Part shown: positions 1 to 11,401 of the stretch, piece after piece
How the letters are laid out: every line of letters starts with the position of its first letter
Position numbering within the stretch: position 1 is the first letter of the stretch
Assembly: GCA_030248135.1 (NCBI GenBank)
Contig: JASANC010001428.1
Span: forward strand, 1-11,401
Source: Theristus sp. LFF4_11
Lineage: Eukaryota > Nematoda > Chromadorea > Monhysterida > Xyalidae
Direction: 5' to 3'
Length of the DNA: 11,401 nucleotides
The notes under the pieces: model-generated
Database searches by the model: none
What the model saw: the letters and a program-made list of their open reading frames with translations, nothing else
Told to the model about the DNA's origin: nothing
Translations under genes and position numbers: made by a program

Positions 1-97
1 GCCTATGATTCACAGTTCGACTGTATATTCAAGTAAAAGTTTCATCGAAAAACTACCGCAGCTTTCAACCAGTTTTTAGTTGTTTTGCTCACTTCAG

Positions 98-2377
98 GCG
101 AAATTCATGCCGCTCTCTGGCGACAATCACATTGTGACGTGCGCACGCGACGGCCAGGTGCGACTCTGCGAACTGTCAAACACGGGCGTCTGCCGGGCAC
201 CAGGAAACTTGTGAAACACAGCGCACCTGTGCACGAGGTTGATCAGCATTCATTCCGTTTCATCAACTGGAATCACGTTTCAGAGCGCTGCTTGTATGTT
301 AACGTGAGTTTTCCAAACGTTTTCGCAGCTGTCCATAGAAGCGAATTCGCCGCACGTTTTCCTGAGTTGTGCAGAGGACGCGTGCGTCTACCAGATGGAT
401 CTGCGCGAACCAGAGCCAAAAAAGTGCGCTTGCTGAATAATTTGTGCAGCAAAGCATTACTTTTTCACGCGAATGCTTTCTTTCAGACTGCTGGTGTGCC
501 TGCAACGCCACTCAGCGCAAAGTGCCTTTGCTGCGTCGCATTCATTCTCACCCCCATGACCCGACCTATTTCGCGTTAAGTGGCCGAGATTCTTACTTGT
601 CGCATTTACGACAAACGCAAACTGCAAGACGAAGGCCCGCTGAAAAGTTCTGTCCACATCGGCTGGTATGTGTTTTCCAAAAAAATCCTCTTCGCCTTTT
701 GAAATTTGTGTATTGAATATCAAAAATTGTGTCTCACACTGACAGGTTGATGCCGATTTCAAGCCACATATCACGTGCGTTGCATACAACCACAACGGCA
801 CGGTACGTTCTGCTCTTGTTGTTCGGGAAAAGAAACGTTGTCGAACGTTTATGTTGTTTTTTGTTTAGAAATCCTGGCGACCTACAACGACGACGACCTG
901 TACGTGTTCAGCACGACGCATTCGGATGGCGCTGATTACGTGTATCTTTATTCAGGACATCGAAACAGTGCCACTGGTATTGCTGATCGGTGATCGTGAG
1001 AACAATGACTGAGTGACAGTGACGTTGTGTGTTCGTTGCAGTGAAAGCGTGCAACTGGTACGGCCCAGAGAGCGAGTTCGTTGTTAGTGGCTCTGACGAT
1101 GGTCACATTTACTTTGGAGCGAAAGTCGCAGAGCATCGTGCATTTTGCACCGGACCGACGAGGGAGGAGGGTGAGGCAAAGTTATGCTCGGTTTTTGAAA
1201 CCACAAGTATCATTTCATCTGCGGAGTCGCTTTGGCGTGGCATTTTTTGTGTTCTGCTTTTTATGTTCAAACTCATGCTCAAGACTTTTCTAAATCACTT
1301 TCCAAAGTAAATATTATTGCCTTCTTGAAATGTTCTCAGCCACAACGTAGGTTGTGTCTTTGTGACAAGTGAAATTGAGCATTCCGTCGCCCCAACCAGG
1401 TGAACGTGTTGGAGCCGCATCCGACATGCGCTGCGATGGCCACCAGCGGTCTAGACTCAGACATCAAAGTTTGGCTGCCACTCGTGGACGATGACGAAGT
1501 GAAATTTGATCCGGAGAAATTACGAGAGGTTTTGTGTTGCTTTTTTATCAACAATCAATTGCACTTGTTGCAGTTTACGTTGATGTGGTGATGGTGAGTT
1601 TTGTTTGACAGTTGTTTCGTTCAACTGCAGCTGATCAAGGACAACAACCGACAGCGAATGCGCGAGCGCATGCATCCAGATCCTGACGCCGATTTTATTT
1701 ATTACATGCTGCGACAGATACTGCGCCGGGTGAGTTGCGGTTGGTTTACAACGCAGAAAATGTGAACCAAGTTGGGTTTCTTGGTTTTAACTTTTAACAC
1801 ATCTCCAAAAGCACTGTTGATCGGGAAACAACTTTTAACAACCAACTTGACTGTGGGTGGGAGTGCTTTCAGATGTTGTTTGTTGCCAACCGGCAACCAT
1901 AGAGTTTGAACTTTGAACCGCCATTGAACTTTGAACTCTACTTTTTATAAACTGCTTATCAACAGAAAAATCTTTCGGGTTCGCTTCTTTTCTTGAATAA
2001 TGTAGCGATCGTCGGCCAAACCGAAATGGAGCTCAGATAACTGGTGCCCTCTCGTAGCTTTGATTCACGGAATTTCAAGCCATCCATCCACTCGCAATAA
2101 GTACCGGAGTTGTTTCTGGGAACCGGTGGGCGAGAAATATAGCACGTAAATGTGACTACATGTGCGCATGTGTTCGTGGCAGCGTCGCCGTGCACGCCGT
2201 GCAGCACGCAGTGGTCAGGTGCCGAACTATTCCTCGAGCGACAGTGACGACGCGGACGAGCCGGAGCACATGGACGACGACTCGGACACGCACGACTCGG
2301 ACGCCGACGACGACGCGCCCGGCGAGCACGCAGATGTGCGTCGGCCTGGTGGCGCCGTTCAGTGTCGCACCTCCTGA
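98..2377 (+). pseudogene. DCAF8: Inverted, 5'-truncated, frameshifted second copy of DCAF8 (exons 5-13)
   Basis: Homologous segments: 98-237, 329-423, 487-665, 746-802, 869-976, 1042-1170, 1400-1528, 1631-1729, 2183-2377, matching exons 5-13 of the minus-strand gene in the same order. Splice sites are kept. Exon 5 has lost one G in a G run, and its last codon is GAG instead of AAG. Exon 7 has +T, a diverged patch replacing the VPLYSIHSH region, a second +T and one missing A. Exon 8 lacks one T before the donor. Exon 10 has lost two bases at the FWE motif and has one further +1 and one -1. Exons 6, 9 and 11-13 keep their length; exon 9 has Asn-to-Ser and Arg-to-Leu changes. Exons 1-4 are not in the window, since base 1 falls inside intron 4. 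It cannot encode a full WD40 propeller as written. It may be a real decaying duplicate, or poor-quality sequence at a contig end. Confidence 0.8.
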
Positions 2378-2904
2378 ATACATTGATGTGTGTATCTGTG
2401 CAGTGTTGCTGGTTGCACCGTACATTTTTGAGTTTTTGTGAATTTTCTCAACAGTCCGCCTCATCATGAGCACAGAAATCTGGTTTTGCACACAATCATC
2501 ACTATCCTCAGCAAAATATGTAGCATTGGTGAAAAACTAAGTTTCAATCCAAATGGCCATGCAATGGTGACCAGTGGAAATGTGGTTGGATTTGTCATTT
2601 TCTTTTATTTAATACTGAAGTCAACGAACTGTTTCACTGGATGTGCGCGTGTGTTCATTCATTCATCATGAGAGACTGTGCTTGTAAATAGTTGTATCAA
2701 CATTGTTTTGTCTGCTCTCGGGTCTGCATGGTGGTCTGTTTTTCAAATAGCGTTCGGGATTTCGTGATAGATGCCGCTTTCTGGTCAAGGCTTACAAAGC
2801 AATTTACTTTCTTCGAAATTAATAACAGACAACGCCCGGTTAACTTGGTAATCGTCAGTTGACCAACAGCACAATTTTGTTGAAAATTTAAGAGTTCGTA
2901 TTGA
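2378..2904 (+). other. 3' flank of the left DCAF8 copy
   Basis: Downstream of the stop codon, matching 5409-5933 in reverse complement with few differences. There is no canonical AATAAA in this strand direction. A 77-codon open frame lacking an ATG start (2438-2671) is preserved in both arms and includes the reading LSFNPNGHAMVTSGN, which resembles a WD40 strand. I could not assign it to a gene. Confidence 0.5.
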
Positions 2905-3353
2905 AACTATTTACCGAAATTAACGTAACCAGATGACGTCGGCTGTACGAAAACATGAAAAAGTCTACCAATCGTGATTGGAATTGGTGATAGCATCTGT
3001 TTATTTTGTTTCAGTGTTTGGTTTATGTTGCAGCAATGTTTTGGTGATTTGCTGTTTGGTTCATGTAGTTCACTAAATCTATTACTAAAGTTCCTGAAGA
3101 TAAAAAAGATCAAACTTATTTGGAAAAGTGCGTACCGATGACCACTGAACTGAAAATCAATAATCTGTGCCATTTGTCAAACAGTTTATTATTACACATT
3201 CGGGAAGTATGCTGAACTGGCTGTTGGCCATTTGGCGATGACACCCCAAACAATAATCCCTATATTCCGATACATAGTTGTTCTAGGGGGGCCTGAAGGG
3301 CCGCCCCCCCCAAAAATTTTTTCGAATCTATCTCTATCAGAAAGGTTTTTTTT
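2905..3353. other. Left part of palindrome spacer, unique DNA with weak possible exon
   Basis: Not present in the right half of the spacer. A 46-codon open stretch on the plus strand (3069-3206) lies between an AG (TTCATGTAG) and a GTATGC donor-like site. It reads with ordinary-looking amino-acid composition (for example KVPEDKKDQTYLEKC), and an earlier TTTATTTTGTTTCAG looks like a splice acceptor. This may be the remnant of another gene, but I recognise no family. The end of the stretch (3286-3311) is a G6...C8 inverted homopolymer tract. Confidence 0.3.
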
Positions 3354-3494
3354 GGCTCAGCTATTATCTATCTAAAAAAAATTTCTCAGTCAGCTATCTA
3401 TCTGAAAAATTTTGTCTTCGAAAGCATAAAATGAGTCAATTTTTGACCAAAATTGACCATTTTTGCTCGTAATTCTTGAAAATTTCGCTAATTT
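3354..3494 (+). repeat. Nested inverted repeat in spacer, left copy
   Basis: Matches 5106-5241 in reverse complement with scattered differences. Shared landmarks are GGCTCAGCTATTATCT, ATAAAATGAGTCAATTTTTG and GTAATTCTTGAAAATT. It contains the CAGCTATCTATCTG motif, which recurs nearby. Probably the ends, or two opposed copies, of an unidentified transposable element. Confidence 0.85.
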
Positions 3495-3693
3495 TAAATA
3501 AAATAAGCGTTTATACTTGATTTTTAGTGTTATTTTAGCATTATTTTGCTGTTTTTGTTGCTTTTCAGCGTTTTAGCTATCTATTTGATTTAAAAGTTTT
3601 GACCGCCCCCCCCAAAGTCACATAGCCCCCCGCGGCTCCCCCCAAAAATTTCCAGCTATCTATCTGTCTGGAAAATTTGCTCCAGCTATCTAC
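3495..3693. other. AT-rich DNA with C-tracts and AGCTATCTAT motifs
   Basis: AT-rich DNA, then C8 (3606-3613), C6 (3626-3631) and C6 (3638-3643) tracts, with AGCTATCTAT-type motifs at about 3575, 3653 and 3683. It ends at the TA dinucleotide where the MITE begins. No coding potential seen. Confidence 0.6.
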
Positions 3694-4309
3694 CAGTGGC
3701 GGCCAAAAGTGTTGGAACGCTGCGCGCGCGTGTGCTGTGTATTGCGCGTGTGTTGCATCAGCCGTACAAACTCTATAAAAGAATCTCATGCTAATTTTTT
3801 TTGTTTTTTAGACCACTGAGTGTATCTAGTACACTATTCGCAGGGGTTTTTTCACTGAAGCACACATTTATTTGACAAATACCGAACATTACAACACGCC
3901 TCCATTGCATATGACTGGTAGTAAAACTGATTCAAAATCATTGGCAAGACAACTATTCTATGAAGTATTAGCGTTTGTTTGTGTTTGAATTATCTAACCG
4001 ACGTGCATTGCATTCATGTTTCGGGTTCCAGTCGGGTTGTATTGTTTATTCCGCTATATTTTCTTGCCAAATAATTTTGAAACAGTTTTACTGCCAAATG
4101 GAGGTGTGTTGTAATGTTCGGTATTTGTCCAATAAATGTATGCTTCAGCAAAAAAAACCTGCGGGTAGTTATTATTAGGGTATCAGATACACTCAGTAAT
4201 CACAAAAACAAAAAAAGTTAGCATGGGATTCTTATAATAGCGTTTGTGAGCCTGATGATACACACGCGCACAAACGCGCGCAGCGTTCCAACACTTTTGG
4301 CCGCCACTG
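3694..4309. mobile_element. Foldback MITE with mariner/Tc1-like terminal inverted repeats
   Basis: The left end starts CAGTGGCGGCCAAAAGTG and the right end is its reverse complement, ending at 4309. The terminal inverted repeats are long and imperfect (about 3694-3950 against 4061-4309), leaving about 110 bp unpaired in the middle. The right end is followed by TA; on the left, TA sits one base out (TAC-CAGTGG), so the target duplication is nearly perfect. TA targets and CAGTG...CAAAAGT ends are typical of IS630-Tc1-mariner elements. No transposase frame is present at about 616 bp, so it is a non-autonomous element. Arm mismatches show it is not a fresh insertion. Confidence 0.85.
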
Positions 4310-4875
4310 TATATCGGCCCCCCCAACCCCTCGGCTCTGGAACAACTATGTTCCGATAGCGCATTAGCTTAGCGCGTTGAAAATTAGTTTTTCGGAAATT
4401 GGTTGGCACGTTTTATGATATTACACTCCAGTTTTAAACTCACGCTCCAAAATTGGATGTTCTCGGACATTGGATGATCTCCCGAATAAAATCAACTGCC
4501 TTTTGGATGATTTTTAGTTGAGGGCGGTGCGTGTGCACGCGCGCCAGTGGATCATGAGCAATGCCGATGCGGGGCAGGAGCATATCATAAAAAAGCGATG
4601 CGACGTCTTGCCACAGTAGCGAAAGTGCGGGGCTGCCCTTTTCAAAAATCCGCTTCAAGTAAAACACGCTCGTTATCGGACATGGACAACGGAAAAAATT
4701 ATGAATTATGAATTTTTGCTCAAAAGTCAAAAATCATGATTTTTTGTCTCTAAAGTCCATAATATAAGCTGAATGTATGATAACTTGATATTCTGCATTG
4801 TAATTTCAAAGTTTTTGCAGCAAAATTTTCCGTTTTTCCTTTAAAATTTAAGCGAAAATTTGTCAAAATTTGTCA
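4310..4875. other. Unassigned spacer DNA between MITE and SINE
   Basis: Starts with C7 and C4 tracts (4318-4330) and GAACAACTATG (4340-4350), an inverted copy of CATAGTTGTTC at 3273-3283. A 96-codon minus-strand open frame at 4440-4730 has balanced composition (for example ALSLLWQDVASLFYDMLLP) and could be a fragment of a gene or transposon protein, but I recognise no family. From about 4735 to 4875 the DNA is AT-rich with nothing recognisable. Confidence 0.4.
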
Positions 4876-5069
4876 CCCTCGTGGCCTGGTGGTAGTGCGT
4901 TAGACTACAGTCTGTGCGCTCGGGGGATCGAGCCCCGCCGAGGGGTGTATAGGCACTTAATGACAGAGAAAATTCGATGGGCGCCCTACTCAATGGTGTT
5001 CTGTACGCTTCTCTGGGTTAGCCCTGGCTAAAAACATCGCCTAAAAATCACAACAACAACAACAACAAA
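4876..5069 (+). mobile_element. tRNA-derived SINE with (CAA)n tail
   Basis: The head keeps RNA polymerase III promoter boxes: an A box TGGCCTGGTGG (4882-4892) and a B box GGATCGAGCCC (4925-4935). The T arm folds perfectly (CGGGG, loop GATCGAG, CCCCG) and six acceptor pairs (CCCTCG with CGAGGG) remain, but the anticodon arm is degenerate, so this is not a working tRNA gene. A tRNA-unrelated body follows (4946 to about 5045), then a (CAA) repeat tail at 5049-5068. No clear target-site duplication is seen. The family is unnamed here; the isoacceptor source is unclear. Confidence 0.85.
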
Positions 5070-5105
5070 TCATGGGTGGGGTGGGGGGCAGTACCGTGGG
5101 CCTAA

Positions 5106-5241
5106 GATTAGCGGAATTTTCAAGAATTACGACCAAAAATGGTCAAGCTTGGTCAAAAATTGACTCATTTTATGTCTTCGGCGACAAAAATTTTCAGATA
5201 GCTCGTGTGAAAATTTTTTTTAGAGAGATAATAGCTGAGCC
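5106..5241 (-). repeat. Nested inverted repeat in spacer, right copy
   Basis: Reverse-complement partner of 3354-3494, ending in GATAATAGCTGAGCC. Between the two copies lie the foldback MITE, the SINE and unassigned AT-rich DNA. Confidence 0.85.
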
Positions 5242-5408
5242 AGATTATTGATTTTCGTTCGTGGTCTCGGTCGCCTTTTCAATGTTTGATTTTTTTTTTC
5301 GGATGTTGTTTGTGACTCTGACCAAACAGCATCCCAAACTTGGCCTACCCCGACATACGAGCTCCCTTCCTCCGTGGGCTTCGGAGGGGTTGGTAGTTCT
5401 GAAAAAAG
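5242..5408. other. Right part of palindrome spacer, unique
   Basis: No match to the left part of the spacer. It contains a T-run and a short hairpin-like CCTCCGTGGGCTTCGGAGG (about 5369-5387). No gene recognised. Confidence 0.5.
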
Positions 5409-5933
5409 TCAATACGATCTTAAATTTTCAACAAAATTGTGCTGTTGGTCAACTGACGATTACCAAGTTAACCGGGCTTTGTCTGTTATTAATTTCGAAG
5501 AAAGTAAATTGCTTTGTAAGCCTTGACCAGAAAGCGGCATCTATCACGAAATCCCGAACGCTATTTGAAAAACAGACCACCATGCAGACCCGAGAGCAGA
5601 CAAAACAATGTTGATACAACTATTTACAAGCACAGTCTCTCATGATGAATGAATGAACACACGCGCACATCCAGTGAAACAGTTCGTTGACTTCAGTATT
5701 AAATAAAAGAAAATGACAAATCCAACCACATTTCCACTGGTCACCATTGCATGGCCATTTGGATTGAAACTTAGTTTTTCACCAATGCTACATATTTTAC
5801 TGAGGATAGTGATGATTGTGTGCAAAACCAGATTTCTGTGCTCATGATGAGGCGGACTGTTGAGAAAATTCACAAAAACTCAAAAATGTACGGTGCAACC
5901 AGCAACAGTGCACAGATACACACATCAATGTAT
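5409..5933 (-). other. 3' flank of the intact DCAF8 gene
   Basis: Sequence downstream of the DCAF8 stop on the minus strand, up to the inner edge of the palindrome. No AATAAA is visible on the minus strand; the nearest weak variant is AGTAAA about 130 bases past the stop, where the left arm has AGCAAA instead. It contains the minus-strand partner (5640-5873) of the 77-codon open frame found in the left arm; the only base difference I saw there is synonymous (AGT versus AGC). Confidence 0.5.
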
Positions 5934-10332
<4,399 letters not shown>

Positions 10333-10396
10333 CCGGATTTTGCTTCAGTGGACGTGTATGAACGTAGAAACTGAAGTTTGTTTTTGGAAATTTTAG

Positions 10397-11004
10397 TGCA
10401 CAAAAACAATCAATCAGCGGACGTTGACGGACATGCAAGGAATTATTGAGGAAATGGAACTAGAACGCCCGAAACACGTTTGAAAGCAGCACAAGCAGAA
10501 TGCATTGTTGTGCAAGTCGACGAAACAGCTCGAGAAGTTTTGCTGTTCAAAAGGCGCTGTTTTGACGTGGACACCTTTGGGCGCACTATCACGTGTGCAC
10601 ACACAGACAACACTCGTGTGCAAGGAATCCAAGCGGCGCAAGAAACACAGCAGCAGCAGCAAGCGAGCACAGTGAAAAAACGCACTGCAAAACACGCACA
10701 GCAGTGCAGTACGCTGCAAGTGTGTGCAAAACACGGATCGATGCATTGCAGGCCTGCTTGGTGTGTATCTATCTACTAATGTTGCAGCCGCTGCATCTGC
10801 TTGTTCACTCAACGCAAGGAAACAAAACTCGCAACAATTGCTCGTCAGCGAAGCCGAATGCTAAAACGAATGCGCTTGGGCCGTTCGTGTTGTTCCTTGT
10901 TGTCGACGATGATCATGGACTTTGTTTTTAAACGGCTGGCCCTGAATTTGTTGCTCAAATCACTCAAAATGTACACTCTTGAGCTGGCGCTTGTTGCGAG
11001 CTGA
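10397..11004 (+). other. Possible divergent unidentified gene (weak)
   Basis: An acceptor-like GGAAATTTTAG ends at 10396. The frame after it reads INQRTLTDMQGIIEEMELE before a stop at 10481, with a GT (10478) just before. A second good acceptor with a branch-like CTACTAATGTTGCAG ends at about 10786, followed by an open frame to 11004 rich in basic residues. A different frame (10480-10779) is also open and Gln/Cys-rich. These could be exons of a gene transcribed away from DCAF8, sharing a promoter region at about 10333-10396, but I recognise no family and the minus strand is also open in places. Treat it as a candidate only. Confidence 0.2.
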
Positions 11005-11143
11005 AGAGCGACGTCACTGACATTGCGAACAAAACGCAACCACAACAAACCGGGCGCATAACAACACGGTGTCTGTTTATTGATGCTTTTGAACTCTGAA
11101 AGATGTAAATTGAAACAGGAAACATTATGGGGTCAGGACAAAA

Positions 11144-11162
11144 CCCCTCCCCTCCCCTCCCC
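11144..11162 (-). repeat. C4T tandem tract; G-quadruplex motif on minus strand
   Basis: Four C4 runs separated by single T. The minus strand reads GGGGAGGGGAGGGGAGGGG, which fits the classic intramolecular G-quadruplex pattern with one-base loops. Confidence 0.9.
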
Positions 11163-11298
11163 TCCTCCTTTTTGGACGTAATGCATCATTATTAAAACAG
11201 GTGCATGTGCAGTAGCGGTGGCCCCTGCCCTTTAACACAGGAAAGAAAAAAATGCAAAAACTAAATTGATCATTTTCACCTTATAAAAAAGGCTTGGC

Positions 11299-11328
11299 TT
11301 AGGATTAGGATTAGGATTAGGATTAGGA
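11299..11328 (+). repeat. (TTAGGA)5 telomere-like microsatellite
   Basis: Five perfect TTAGGA units. One base differs from TTAGGG (many animals) and from TTAGGC (nematodes). It is internal to the window, so it is a short interstitial tract rather than a shown telomere. Confidence 0.9.
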
Positions 11329-11401
11329 ACCTACAACGACTCATTGCAAGCAACCACTTATCAGAAATCAAAAAAATCACTTTTAAGTATGTATACAAAT
11401 C

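Larger units (their letters stand above)
1..2904 (+). repeat. Left arm of large inverted repeat (palindrome)
   Basis: Reads as the reverse complement of 5409-8318. Base 1 pairs with 8318, and homology stops at about 2904, where the sequences diverge after a shared CGTATTGA. The arm holds DCAF8 exons 5-13, their introns and about 530 bp of 3' flank. Because homology is still running at base 1, the true outer end of the arm may lie outside the window. Differences between arms are densest in roughly 1-1250 and sparse toward the spacer. Confidence 0.95.
11005..11401. other. Non-coding right edge
   Basis: No coding region recognised. It holds a C4T tract and a TTAGGA run, listed separately, in otherwise unremarkable AT-rich DNA. 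Confidence 0.5.

Noticed and set aside
4876..4944. Functional tRNA gene.
   Set aside because: The anticodon stem does not form and a SINE body plus (CAA)n tail follows.

Overview
This is nuclear DNA from a eukaryote, almost certainly an invertebrate animal. It holds a thirteen-exon gene with GT-AG introns, mostly 60-230 bp long, encoding a DCAF8-type WD40 protein. It also holds a tRNA-derived SINE with a (CAA)n tail and a mariner/Tc1-like foldback element. There are no bacterial operons, ribosome binding sites or CRISPR arrays. I cannot name the species; a five-unit TTAGGA run near the right edge is telomere-like but not diagnostic.

The main structure is a very large imperfect palindrome. 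Bases 1-2904 (left arm) are the reverse complement of 5409-8318 (right arm), separated by a 2.5 kb spacer (2905-5408). The right arm carries exons 5-13 of an open DCAF8 gene on the minus strand; exons 1-4 lie outside the palindrome, to about 10332. The left arm carries a plus-strand copy of exons 5-13 only. That copy has single-base indels in exons 5, 7, 8 and 10 and is treated as a broken or partial copy (or low-quality sequence). The two copies face each other tail to tail, so readthrough transcription could make long double-stranded RNA.

The spacer is a nest of repeats: a 140 bp inverted pair (3354-3494 / 5106-5241), a foldback MITE with mariner/Tc1-like ends (3694-4309), a SINE (4876-5069), G/C homopolymer tracts and scattered AGCTATCTATCTG motifs. 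Two weak possible coding remnants (near 3069-3206 and 4440-4730) could not be assigned.

Upstream of DCAF8 (10333-11401) there is weak evidence for a divergent plus-strand gene, then non-coding DNA with a C4T tract (a G-quadruplex motif on the minus strand) and the TTAGGA run. I found no recognisable new enzymatic or defence system. The unusual content is the palindrome, its asymmetric decay and the nested repeats in its loop.
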